From Synergistaceae bacterium (GTDB taxonomy: Bacteria > Synergistota > Synergistia > Synergistales > Aminobacteriaceae), in contig JAFTCP010000093.1 in the NCBI GenBank assembly GCA_017454625.1, positions 1 to 50,389 of the forward strand: a DNA stretch of 50,389 nt, in the 5' to 3' direction. The position numbers and the translations under genes were made by a program. A model generated the notes under the pieces. The model worked only from the letters and a program-made list of their open reading frames with translations, was not told the DNA's origin and did no database searches. Shown in pieces: positions 24,127 to 32,543 of this stretch (positions within the stretch are counted from its first letter, which is position 1; each line of letters begins with the position of its first letter).

Positions 24127-26016
24127 TTGTTTCGCGACAAATATCAAGTTATCGTAATCGGCGGAGGTCATGCAGGATGTGAAGCCGCGCTAGCTTCTTC
24201 TCGAATTGGATGCAGAACTCTCATGCTCAATCTCAGTGTCGACAACACAGCGTTAATGCCCTGCAATCCTTCAATTGGAGGACCGGCAAAAGGCCACTTA
24301 GTCCGTGAAGTAAGCGCACTCGGAGGAGAACAAGCAAGAGCTGCCGATGCTTCGACGTTAATGGTGAGATGGCTCAACACTTCAAAAGGGGCGGCTGTTC
24401 GTGCTTTACGTGCGCAATGTGATCCGGGAAAATACGGAATTTATTACAGAAAGTTATTGACGACGCAGGAAAATCTTGACGTTAACCAGGACGAAGCAAT
24501 CGAACTTCTCACGGACGGCGGCAAAATTTCAGGAGTTCTCACTAGGCACGGCGCGGAATATGAGGCTCAAGCTGTAGTTCTCTGCGGAGGAGTTTACTTA
24601 GAAGGACGCGTTTTTGTCGGCGAAAAGTCCTTCAAGTCCGGGCCAATGGGACAAAATAATTCTGAGGCTCTCGCAAAATCCCTCGCGAAATTGGGCGTTC
24701 AAACCGGCAAAATGAGAACGGACACAACTCCGCGCTTGAATATTAACACTATAGATTTCTCGCAAATGACCCCGCAATTATCCGAACAAGAGCCGTTATG
24801 CTTTGACCTTTGGGGCGAAAGAAAACTTTACACAAACACGGGTTATGCCTGCTATTTTTCGCGAACAACTGAAGCTACGTATGAAATCCTTTCACGCAAC
24901 ATTCAGCGTTCTCCGCTTGTAACTGGCGACGTGAAGGCTAACGGTCCGCGATATTGCCCGTCGATCGAGGATAAATTTTTGCGTTTTCCGGATCATATTA
25001 CTCATCCGATTGTCTTTGAGCCGGTATCGCTGAACACTAACGAAGTCTACGTGCAGAATTTTTCTACAAGCCTGCCTTATGACGTGCAAGTTGAGATGAT
25101 AAAAACTCTTCCGGGCTGTGAACGCGCAAAGATTATCAAGCCTGGCTACGGAATTGAATATACGTATCTGCTCCCTGACCAGTTGAAGCATAATTTAGAG
25201 AATAAAAATATTCCGGGCTTCTTCTGTGCGGGCCAGGTCAACGGAACTTCAGGTTACGAAGAGGCGGCGGCTCAAGGATTATTAGCTGGAATTAACGCGG
25301 CAATGTTCGTGTTGAATAAAGAGCCTGTAATTCTCGGACGCGATGACGGATATTTAGGCGTGTTAATCGACGACTTGACGACGAAAAGCACCGATGAGCC
25401 TTATAGAATGCTGACGAGCCGATGTGAACATAGATTGTTATTGCGATGGGATAACGTCGCTCACAGACTTTCACGTTACGGACGAGACGCGGGCTTAATC
25501 GACAACGAAAAATGGGAATTCTTAGAGAATAGATTTGCGAACGAGGACGAGGAATTTTCACGGCTTAAGACGACAAAAATTACGCCTTCACCTGAGATTG
25601 AGAGATTATGCGCTGAACATGAGGCCGAAATTTTGAGTGAGACAATGAGCCTCGCGGACTTTCTCCAGCATAAAGGAGTTCGCTATGATTTAATCTCGCA
25701 AATTTCACCGTCAACAAAAATTTTGACACCGGAAGAGATTGCTCATGTTGAGACGGAATTACGTTACAAGGGCTATCTTGAACGCGAAGTTAGGAACGTT
25801 GAGAAGATGAGAAATCTTGACAACGCAAAAATCCCTGACAATTTCGATTACGACGCTGTAATTGGCCTTCGTGCTGAATGTCTGCAAAAGTTGAAATATT
25901 TCCGTCCTTCGTCGCTTGGTCATGCGTTGAGAATTTCGGGCGTAACTCCTGCTGACGTGCAATTAATCTCCGTAATATTAGCTCGCAATGAGAAGATTAA
26001 GAATAAACATCAATAA
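24127..26016 (+). CDS. mnmG: tRNA uridine-5-carboxymethylaminomethyl modification enzyme
   Basis: Together with MnmE this FAD enzyme modifies the wobble uridine of several tRNAs. The N-terminal GGGHAGCEAA FAD-binding motif (11-20), CNPSIGGPAKGHL and CAGQVNGTSGYEEAAAQGL are hallmark sequences. The length is 629 aa. The start is TTG at 24127 with AAGGAG 11 nt upstream. The 3' end overlaps dciA by 29 nt. mnmE is not in the window. Confidence 0.95.
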   Translation: MFRDKYQVIVIGGGHAGCEAALASSRIGCRTLMLNLSVDNTALMPCNPSIGGPAKGHLVREVSALGGEQARAADASTLMVRWLNTSKGAAVRALRAQCDPGKYGIYYRKLLTTQENLDVNQDEAIELLTDGGKISGVLTRHGAEYEAQAVVLCGGVYLEGRVFVGEKSFKSGPMGQNNSEALAKSLAKLGVQTGKMRTDTTPRLNINTIDFSQMTPQLSEQEPLCFDLWGERKLYTNTGYACYFSRTTEATYEILSRNIQRSPLVTGDVKANGPRYCPSIEDKFLRFPDHITHPIVFEPVSLNTNEVYVQNFSTSLPYDVQVEMIKTLPGCERAKIIKPGYGIEYTYLLPDQLKHNLENKNIPGFFCAGQVNGTSGYEEAAAQGLLAGINAAMFVLNKEPVILGRDDGYLGVLIDDLTTKSTDEPYRMLTSRCEHRLLLRWDNVAHRLSRYGRDAGLIDNEKWEFLENRFANEDEEFSRLKTTKITPSPEIERLCAEHEAEILSETMSLADFLQHKGVRYDLISQISPSTKILTPEEIAHVETELRYKGYLEREVRNVEKMRNLDNAKIPDNFDYDAVIGLRAECLQKLKYFRPSSLGHALRISGVTPADVQLISVILARNEKIKNKHQ

Positions 26017-26455
26017 ATTATTTCCTGCGGCGGCTTATCGCGTAAAAATTCTTGACGGGCTTAAAAGGAGCTGGGCGAGTGTCGTGGGGCCTGCGCTTGT
26101 TCGGCATTCTTTTCCGTGCAATTTGGGAGTTGATGAAATTACCGTAGCTGTTGATGACAAAAACGCCGCTAACATGATTACGAGAATGAAAGGGAACATA
26201 ACGAGGGCTTTGACTTCGCGCTGGAGTTACAACGTCAACGAAAAGTTTTCAGTGAAAATTATCATCGGAGCCCCTAAGCAAACTAAACGCCGTGAGATTG
26301 AGCCAAAGAAAATTATTGAAGTTAAAGTTGATGAAGAAAAGGTTAATGAATACATGAAGAATGCGCCTGCGGGTTTGCCGGAGGATATAAATTTTGCTAT
26401 CTCACACTTACGGGTATTCATGGAAGCGAGGAGGAAAATATGTCTGAAAGCGTAA
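25988..26455 (+). CDS. DciA-like (DUF721) helicase-loading protein
   Basis: The 155-aa protein has the DUF721 core in residues 10-95: a basic start, W29-x4-G-x2-L, and the KH-like fold with alternating strands (DEITVAVDDKNAANMI). The C-terminal tail is charged. DUF721 proteins are the ancestral loaders of the DnaB helicase in bacteria lacking DnaC/DnaI. Its place in a block with dnaN and recF fits that role. It overlaps mnmG by 29 nt and abiH by 16 nt. The match is by pattern, so the family call is likely and the function inferred. Confidence 0.75.
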   Translation: MRRLRININKLFPAAAYRVKILDGLKRSWASVVGPALVRHSFPCNLGVDEITVAVDDKNAANMITRMKGNITRALTSRWSYNVNEKFSVKIIIGAPKQTKRREIEPKKIIEVKVDEEKVNEYMKNAPAGLPEDINFAISHLRVFMEARRKICLKA

Positions 26456-27615
26456 AAATTCTCATAACAGGCAACGGCTTTGACATCGCACATGGACTTC
26501 AAACGGGGTATACGGATTTTCTGGATTTCTGCAAGCATGTCAAAAATTTTTGCTGGCATCTCGATATAAATAGTCAGGAGGGAATTTTTCTCGGTGATAT
26601 TAAAACTTGGAAGCTGAACGAACAAATCAAAGATGAGTTTATTGAAGCCTTCAAGACGCGCGAGAATTTAGGGATATTCAATGAGATTAAGAGGCTGACG
26701 GTTAATAACGTATGGATTGACTTCATGAGCAGAGTATCAAACTCTCAAGCTAAGCGCGGAATAAACTGGGTAGATTTTGAGACGGAAATTAAGAACGTAA
26801 TATCTTTTGTCGACAGAACAGAAAGTGATTTAACCTCATCTTGCGTGGATTTGATGAATAAGTTCGCGCTTAAGAATTACATTCAAGATTTATCTGCCGG
26901 CGATATTGAGAAACTTTCAATATTCAACGAATGCTTGCGTAATGCTTATTACGACGAACACAAGCACGAAGAAGTAAAAAAGTATTATCCGTTAACTGTA
27001 CGGGACTTCAGAAAATATATTTATGATGAGCTTGAAGACCTTATCCGCGCGCTTGAATTATATCTTGCTCACTTCATAAATCATATTGAGTGTAAGCCGC
27101 TCCCGTTAATTGCGAAAATCCGGCCTGATTACGTCCTGAACTTTAATTACACTAACACTTTTGAGCGCGTGTATCCTGATGTTAAGCCTGAAATAATTTA
27201 CGTTCACGGAAAATGCGACGAAGCTGAACACGAAAATAATATGATACTCGGAATAAATGAATACTGGCGAACTGACGAGGAAATTATGAGCAATGTTAAT
27301 TACGCGATATTCAAGAAATACGTTCAGCGAATAAGAAAGCGTACAGTTTATCAATACAGGCCGCTGAAAAAACTTGTGAAAGCTAATGAGGCTTCATTAT
27401 TCTTTGTGCATATTTTCGGGCATTCTTTAGACGTAACGGATAAGGACATACTCGCGGACTTTCTGAGTTCTCCGCGTGCTGATATAACGGTGTATTATCA
27501 CAATAAAGAGTCTGAGGGTGAATTAATCGCGAAGATGATTGCGCTGACCGGAGCCGAATACGTGATTGAAAGCGTGAATAATAATCGGCTGAGATTTTGC
27601 AAAAGTTTTGAGTGA
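26440..27615 (+). CDS. AbiH-family abortive phage infection protein
   Basis: The N-terminus carries the AbiH hallmark GNGFDIAHGL (11-20). Further family features are the conserved LNFNYTNTFE-like (VLNFNYTNTF) and YVHGK segments in the middle, and HIFGHSLDVTDKDIL near the C-terminus. AbiH proteins give abortive infection against phages in lactococci; the mechanism is poorly known. The length (391 aa) is typical. ATG 26440 has AGGAGG just upstream, inside dciA, and overlaps it by 16 nt. This is an unusual setting, since a defence gene is coupled to replication and tRNA modification genes rather than in an island. A terminator follows. Confidence 0.85.
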   Translation: MSESVKILITGNGFDIAHGLQTGYTDFLDFCKHVKNFCWHLDINSQEGIFLGDIKTWKLNEQIKDEFIEAFKTRENLGIFNEIKRLTVNNVWIDFMSRVSNSQAKRGINWVDFETEIKNVISFVDRTESDLTSSCVDLMNKFALKNYIQDLSAGDIEKLSIFNECLRNAYYDEHKHEEVKKYYPLTVRDFRKYIYDELEDLIRALELYLAHFINHIECKPLPLIAKIRPDYVLNFNYTNTFERVYPDVKPEIIYVHGKCDEAEHENNMILGINEYWRTDEEIMSNVNYAIFKKYVQRIRKRTVYQYRPLKKLVKANEASLFFVHIFGHSLDVTDKDILADFLSSPRADITVYYHNKESEGELIAKMIALTGAEYVIESVNNNRLRFCKSFE

Positions 27616-27625
27616 GTAAAAAATT

Positions 27626-27672
27626 CCCCTCTTGTCAAGAACTTGGCCGGAGGGGACAGACTTAATTTTTAC
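27626..27672. terminator. Bidirectional terminator between abiH and hpt
   Basis: CCCCTC (27626-27631) pairs with GAGGGG (27650-27655), with an inner CAAG/CTTG stem. A-runs precede it and T-runs follow it, so it can serve both convergent genes. Confidence 0.7.
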
Positions 27673-27701
27673 TAAGTAGCCCTACTTTTCTGCGCAATTA
27701 T

Positions 27702-28238
27702 TTATTCTTCAATCACGTACTTAATATCCTTAAGATGTCTCCACATTCCCGCGCAGTCCAAGCCGTAGCCTACTACGAATTTATCAGGAATTCTGAACCC
27801 GCAGTAATCAACGTTGACTTCTGTCTTGCGTCTCTCATATTTATCCAGAAGCACGCAGACTTTCAAGCTCGCCGGATGTCTCCCGTTCAGAAGCTCAATC
27901 AAGTGTGAAAGCGTCAATCCTGAATCAACAATATCTTCAACGACTAAGACATTTTTCCCTTCAATGCTGGACTTCAAATCATGAAAAATTCTCACAACTC
28001 CGCTGCTGGTCGTGTTGTCGCCGTATGAAGCTACTGACATGAAATCAACTCGAACATCCATATCTTCGGGCATCTCACGCACTAAATCCGTCAAGAAAAA
28101 AGCCGCTCCCGTCAAAATTCCGACAACAACAATTCCTTTGTCGCGTCCGTTATCATTCGCAATCTCGGCGGCCATCTCCTTAACCCTTCGTGAAATAGTC
28201 TCACGCGATAAAATTACTTCTCCCAGTCTATAGGACAT
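27702..28238 (-). CDS. hpt: Hypoxanthine phosphoribosyltransferase
   Basis: This purine-salvage enzyme joins hypoxanthine or guanine to PRPP. The PRPP-binding motif VLVVEDIVDSGLTL, the flexible-loop MSVASYGD and the C-terminal DKFVVGYGLD are present. The frame is open from a GTG at 28256, but that codon lies in the AAAGGAG ribosome site. ATG 28238, 8 nt downstream of that site, is the likely start (178 aa). It lies 38 bp after yedF and is probably in its operon. Confidence 0.93.
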   Translation of the reverse strand: MSYRLGEVILSRETISRRVKEMAAEIANDNGRDKGIVVVGILTGAAFFLTDLVREMPEDMDVRVDFMSVASYGDNTTSSGVVRIFHDLKSSIEGKNVLVVEDIVDSGLTLSHLIELLNGRHPASLKVCVLLDKYERRKTEVNVDYCGFRIPDKFVVGYGLDCAGMWRHLKDIKYVIEE

Positions 28239-28276
28239 TAATATTTCTCCTTTCACAAGTTCCGAATGAGCAATAA

Positions 28277-28930
28277 TTATACGCTGATAACTTTATCGCA
28301 CGCAAAAATTTCATCAAGTATCTCGCTCATGTCGATAATCACTCCTGCTCCGATTGCTCCGGTCATAGCTAACCTGTCAGCGCATGCTTCGGATATAAAG
28401 ATTTTCACGCCTTGAGCTTCTAATTTCTTGAGGAAGTCGCAAGTTTGAGAGTTATACGCGGCCAATTTCACAGCACCATTAATTAATGCTAAAATGTCAG
28501 GTTTATTTTCGGCTTTGATTAGGGATGAGAGAAAATTTCTATAGAATTTCTGAGTATATTTTCCAGTCTCGCATGAGATTAATACTCCCGTTGAGTTTTT
28601 AATAGCGGCAAACTTTTTCTCTGGTTTAGGAGCGGGCTGTTCTGTTTCTTGTTCAAGTTTATCCTGCTTGTATTCTTTATCGTCAGCGTCTGTTTTGGCT
28701 TTCTTCTCTTGCTGCTTAGGACGTGAGGCCATTAGATATAATAATCCTTCGTCATCTTCAGGAAGAATATTATCAAAGCCCTGAGTAGCAAGAAAATTTT
28801 TGATGTATTCAGCTTGAAGAGGGCCTTCAATTAATATCTTTAACTCGTTTTCGCTGTTCTTCATGACGACTTCACGCACGAGATTTACAGCTTCAGTTTC
28901 GGACTTGCCAGCAGTGTTTAATGTCAGCAT
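28277..28930 (-). CDS. yedF: YedF-like sulfurtransferase-family protein (TusA-like + DsrE-like)
   Basis: The 217-aa protein has an N-terminal TusA/SirA-like fold (1-68), a charged linker (about 70-108) and a C-terminal DsrE-like domain (112-217) ending EIFACDKVISV. This matches the two-domain layout of YedF, linked in other bacteria to selenium metabolism. The N-domain lacks the CPxP Cys motif; the matching place reads GKSETEA. Cysteines remain at 120, 164, 183 and 211, with C183 in the position of a conserved DsrE-type Cys. A sulfur or selenium role is therefore uncertain. ATG 28930 has an AGGTGA site. hpt follows 38 bp downstream. Confidence 0.7.
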   Translation of the reverse strand: MLTLNTAGKSETEAVNLVREVVMKNSENELKILIEGPLQAEYIKNFLATQGFDNILPEDDEGLLYLMASRPKQQEKKAKTDADDKEYKQDKLEQETEQPAPKPEKKFAAIKNSTGVLISCETGKYTQKFYRNFLSSLIKAENKPDILALINGAVKLAAYNSQTCDFLKKLEAQGVKIFISEACADRLAMTGAIGAGVIIDMSEILDEIFACDKVISV

Positions 28931-28962
28931 AATATTTTGTCATCACCTGAATTTTTTATAAT

Positions 28963-28968
28963 ATTATA
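28963..28968 (-). promoter_or_regulatory. -10 element of yedF-hpt promoter
   Basis: TATAAT on the minus strand lies about 33 bp before the yedF start; no good -35 is seen. The 272-bp divergent gap to nudC is AT-rich. I see no hairpin, repeat or further gene in it. Confidence 0.4.
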
Positions 28969-29202
28969 CGATATTTAATTGCTGATAACGAAAAGGCTTG
29001 TTGACAGCTTAATATCCTAATGTGAAATTGTTCAATGTTATAGAATGAATTAGGCTTATTGATGACGACAAAAGATGTTTATATGCGAGTTTGTAATTGT
29101 GAGTGAGATAATTCAACAGTAAATAAAGTAAACTTTTTAACGTGAAAGTTTTATGTGTGAGGGAAAAATTAATTGTTATGATAAAATTTCGTGAGGTGAA
29201 AC

Positions 29203-29946
29203 ATGATGTTAATATTTTGCGGCAATAAAATTCTTGTTAATAACAATAGATACGACTTCGACGAAGAATATATTTCACATTTTGACGTAATTCAAAGCTC
29301 AAAGGCTTTACCTGAAAACTGGCAGACGTTATCAAACTGGGTTGAGTGTGAGAATATCACGGATGAAAATTTAGTGAACTTGCGTGAGTTATGGCATATT
29401 GCCGGAGATGAAGCCTTCACGAAAGCGTCCGGAGCTTTGCAGTTCATGAGCTGGTTTCGGAATGTAAAGCTGTGTTCGTCATGCGGCGGAAAATTAATCC
29501 CTAATTCTCACGACTTCGGACGAAAATGCGAAGATTGCGGGAAAATATTTTATGCTCCGATTTCTCCAGCTGTAATTACGGCAGTCGAACGAGACGGAAA
29601 ATTATTACTCGCTCATAATGCCGCTTGGCCGGATAATCGCTATAGTATAATCGCGGGCTTCGTTGAACCTGGCGAAAGACTTGAAGAAGCTGTGAAACGC
29701 GAAATTCATGAGGAAGTTGCGCTTGACGTTGACGAGATAAAATATTTCGGCTCGCAGACTTGGCCGTTTCCGAACTCGTTAATGCTGGGTTTTAACGCAA
29801 AATATTCTTCAGGCGAGATTAAGCCCGACGGTACGGAGATTACGCACGCAGGATTTTTCGCGCCCGAAGAGATTAACAATATGAATATCCCTGATAAAGC
29901 GAGTATTGCGAGAAAGTTAATCGATAATTTCTTGAATACTCACTAA
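29203..29946 (+). CDS. nudC: NAD(+) diphosphatase (Nudix)
   Basis: It hydrolyses NADH to NMNH and AMP and can remove NAD caps from RNA. A zinc ribbon with two Cys pairs (CSSCGG near 91, CEDCGK near 109) precedes the Nudix box GFVEPGERLEEAVKREIHEEV. The family signature SQPWPFPxS follows as SQTWPFPNS. The length is 247 aa. GAGGTG lies 4-6 nt before the tandem ATG-ATG start. The 3' end is echoed by degenerate copies in the following gap. Confidence 0.92.
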   Translation: MMLIFCGNKILVNNNRYDFDEEYISHFDVIQSSKALPENWQTLSNWVECENITDENLVNLRELWHIAGDEAFTKASGALQFMSWFRNVKLCSSCGGKLIPNSHDFGRKCEDCGKIFYAPISPAVITAVERDGKLLLAHNAAWPDNRYSIIAGFVEPGERLEEAVKREIHEEVALDVDEIKYFGSQTWPFPNSLMLGFNAKYSSGEIKPDGTEITHAGFFAPEEINNMNIPDKASIARKLIDNFLNTH

Positions 29947-29947
29947 T

Positions 29948-30099
29948 CACGCCCGAAGAAATTAATAGTCGGCATCGTGAGAAAGTTGATTGATAATTTC
30001 TCGGATACTCAAGGGATTTTTTATGTATGAAAAAAGTAACGGCTTGCATGACGAGAAACTCATTGACGATATTTTCACGCCCGATAAGAGACATTGCGG
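29948..30099 (+). repeat. Diverged copies of the nudC 3' end
   Basis: Copy 1 (29948-30013) repeats pieces of 29859-29945: CGCCCGAAGA-ATTAA, then GAGAAAGTT-AT-GATAATTTCT and GATACTCA. Differences from nudC are mainly at third positions (GAA/GAG, AAT/AAC, TTG/TTA, ATT/ATC). Shorter, weaker copies (GAGAAACTCATTGACGAT, TTTTCACGCCCGATAAGAG) occupy 30049-30099, reaching the 3' end of the convergent gene. Confidence 0.7.
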
Positions 30100-30106
30100 G
30101 GAAATT

Positions 30107-32329
30107 TTAGAAAGTCTTGTAATTCTCAAAAATGAACCACTCAGGATTTACAAGCCCGTTAAGCTCGATAAACTCCTTAACCCTTTTCGGAACCTGCGAG
30201 GTCAAATCATTTTGTCTCGTGTCGAACAATCCCGCATTCCCGAAGGCCAGAACCCATTGTGAGATTGCAAGCCCCGTGATATAAGGAGAATAAGCCAGGT
30301 CCGAAAGTCCGGAGTCAACTCGCGCTAAATCTATGCTGACAACAGGCACGTAATCTTGAAAGAGTTTATGCCAGTCTAATTTTTGCGTAATGTTCAGATT
30401 TGAAGGAGCGATTAAAATATTTTCGTCGCCTATAACGGGAAGATTTATGCATTCAAACGGGGAAACTTGACCGGAAAAAAGCCACTCATAACGAGAAATT
30501 TCTCCGTCGGGAAGATATTCAAGCGCGAGATTGTGAGCAAGACGAGAAAATAATTTCAAGCTCTGATTACGTTCAGCCCCCAGCAAAATAATCTTGCGTT
30601 TTCCGTTAAGCGCATCAAGTGAGAAAAATTTTGTACGAAATTCACGCTCTCGCATCGACGTAATCAACGACGACAAAATATTTTGGGTTTGAGTTTTCGG
30701 AGTAATCACGCTTTCGCTGAATGAATAACCTGAAGGAATTTCCGGGATATTTTTCCCAGCTGCCAATAACTTTTTGAGATTGCTTATTACGTCCTGAATG
30801 CGCCATCTAGATGATCCCGTAACTTCCCGCCTGTTGATTACGCCCTCTAAAATTTTCAGTGTTCTTTCAGCTCTGAGGATTAAAGCCCTCGTGAAAGAAT
30901 TTCTGCTTAGAGGCTCAAAATATTTCACAACGTCTTCAAGATTAGCATCAATCCAGGCTTGAGATTTTTTGTCGTAAAATTTCTCGCGCGCAGTCTTCGC
31001 TGAAACTGGGATAACGTCAAAGTCAGAGCCGCAGAATTTTTTCATGTCGTTTCTTATCGCGTTAATGTCGCCTAAAATTTTGTCGTGAGCCGAATGAATA
31101 ACTTTTCCCGCTTCGGTGTCGTCTCGTTCCAAGTCAATTTGTGATAACACGAATACGATTTTTCCGTTGATATTCATAATATTTTTCAGAAGGTCATAAT
31201 CCGAAGCCTTAAATCTCGCACGAACAGGAGTTACGTAAATCAGCATGTCGAGTTCAGGCAAAATATTTCTCAGCATAGCTCCTCCCGAACTCGCTAAAGC
31301 ATCAGAACCCGGCGTATCAACAAAGCAAATTCCTTCTGGTATCATTGCGCCCGGAATAATCATCTCAACGCGTGCAATCCCTGACCTGTTGCCCGGATTA
31401 AATCCCTCTGAAGCTATATCTTTAACATAATTTTCCGTTAATCTCCTGCTTGGGATAACGTCAACTCTTCCGTCCTGATAAAAAACTTTTGCGCTTCTCA
31501 TCTCACCTTCGCGGCAGATAATCGGAATGTTCGTTGTCGCTTTGGTCTGTTCTGGGATTAATTTTTCGCCTAAGAGTGAGTTCATGAATGATGATTTCCC
31601 GCTGCTCGTTAAGCCCACAATTCCGACGGTTAAACTTGTCTCGTTCAGTGAACGCCGAAGAGCCTTAAGCTGATTGTTTCCCGTCAAGACGTTCAAGGCT
31701 GAGTTTATGCAGTCTTCGAGTTTCGAGCGCATAATGTCGTCATTTTCCGAGTAATCCGGGAGTTTAAACGGGTAAGAATTGGCCGAAAAAATACGCCTCT
31801 GAATTTCACGCCGAAGCCTCATATTCTCACTCTGCATGTCGTCAATCATTCCGGCATCAAACAGCGTTATAATCCCCTGAACTCTCACGGCCTCAAGGAT
31901 TTTCACATTTCCGTTCTCGTCTTTGCATTCGATTTTGTCTCCTTCGGAAGCGTTCATGAGCCAGGCATTAAGCGCAGAGATTTCACGTCCCGTTAATTTT
32001 TCCGGTTTTCCTCTGAAGCCTCGATGAATTACAGCCTCAAGCCGAAAATTCCGATAATAGCCGTCGCCGCAAAAAAGCCTCCGCGTAATCGTGATGAAAC
32101 TTTCTTTACTCTTAATCGCCTGTTCAAGTCTGGAAATTTCAGCGTGGTCCTCAGGATGACAAAGTTCATTAAGCTGGTCTAAAGTCTTCGGACATGTCGA
32201 GGCATCAAAGCGCAGAAGGCTTAACGCTTCGTGGGAAAAATAAATCTCTCTAGACGGGAAATTTACGGTTATTCCTGGATTTGATGAGGCTGTGAAATTT
32301 TCGCGTTCCCAGTCAGAGAGTTTCAGCAT
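30107..32329 (-). CDS. Dynamin-family GTPase with N-terminal PAS-like domain
   Basis: The 740-aa protein opens with a PAS_3-like domain (about 18-105; LLRF, LCHPEDHAEI and the GDGYYRNFRLEAVI strand). A helical stretch follows, then a dynamin-type GTPase domain: G1 GLTSSGKSS (239-247), G2 Thr near 267, G3 DTPGSD near 337 and G4-like SQID near 395. The C-terminal part has helices and a second domain with a degenerate GAERNQS loop near 590. No clear membrane paddle is visible. Dynamin-like GTPases remodel membranes; a sensory PAS fused to one is unusual and suggests signal-controlled assembly (inference). The start of this gene is repeated in the gap to lysA. Confidence 0.8.
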   Translation of the reverse strand: MLKLSDWERENFTASSNPGITVNFPSREIYFSHEALSLLRFDASTCPKTLDQLNELCHPEDHAEISRLEQAIKSKESFITITRRLFCGDGYYRNFRLEAVIHRGFRGKPEKLTGREISALNAWLMNASEGDKIECKDENGNVKILEAVRVQGIITLFDAGMIDDMQSENMRLRREIQRRIFSANSYPFKLPDYSENDDIMRSKLEDCINSALNVLTGNNQLKALRRSLNETSLTVGIVGLTSSGKSSFMNSLLGEKLIPEQTKATTNIPIICREGEMRSAKVFYQDGRVDVIPSRRLTENYVKDIASEGFNPGNRSGIARVEMIIPGAMIPEGICFVDTPGSDALASSGGAMLRNILPELDMLIYVTPVRARFKASDYDLLKNIMNINGKIVFVLSQIDLERDDTEAGKVIHSAHDKILGDINAIRNDMKKFCGSDFDVIPVSAKTAREKFYDKKSQAWIDANLEDVVKYFEPLSRNSFTRALILRAERTLKILEGVINRREVTGSSRWRIQDVISNLKKLLAAGKNIPEIPSGYSFSESVITPKTQTQNILSSLITSMREREFRTKFFSLDALNGKRKIILLGAERNQSLKLFSRLAHNLALEYLPDGEISRYEWLFSGQVSPFECINLPVIGDENILIAPSNLNITQKLDWHKLFQDYVPVVSIDLARVDSGLSDLAYSPYITGLAISQWVLAFGNAGLFDTRQNDLTSQVPKRVKEFIELNGLVNPEWFIFENYKTF

Positions 32330-32440
32330 GATAAATCAACTTTCGACATGATAAAAAATTCCGTTCTTGCTCAGAAAAATTCAACATGAGAAATTTACGT
32401 CTTTCACCGTCAAGATTTCAGGAAAAACATACGGTAAACT

Positions 32441-32490
32441 TGATGCGATGAAATTTTCCCGTTTCCAGTCAGAGAGTTTTAACATGATAA
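32441..32490 (-). repeat. Diverged copy of the PAS-dynamin 5' end
   Basis: Read on the minus strand, the segment encodes MLKLSDWKRENF from an ATG at about 32484. The GTPase starts MLKLSDWERENF. Eleven of twelve residues agree, with synonymous changes at TTA/CTG and CGG/CGC. The source lies at 32283-32340. The copy keeps its ATG but runs to a stop after about 34 codons. Confidence 0.8.
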
Positions 32491-32518
32491 AAATTTTCAT
32501 TTCGGCGATAAAGTTTTA

Positions 32519-32524
32519 TATAAT
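32519..32524 (+). promoter_or_regulatory. -10 element ahead of lysA
   Basis: TATAAT (32519-32524) lies 20 bp before the ATG at 32544. A second -10-like TGCTAATAAT (32531-32540) is nearer still. Starts from the second would give a nearly leaderless mRNA. No lysine riboswitch is recognised upstream. Confidence 0.4.
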
Positions 32525-32543
32525 TTTGTATGCTAATAATATC

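Noticed and set aside
29990-30262. Plus-strand ORF of 90 codons after nudC
   Set aside because: It runs through nudC end copies and then antisense into the GTPase gene; no supporting domain was seen.
32330-32543. Lysine riboswitch upstream of lysA
   Set aside because: No recognisable aptamer elements; much of the gap is a copy of the PAS-dynamin start.
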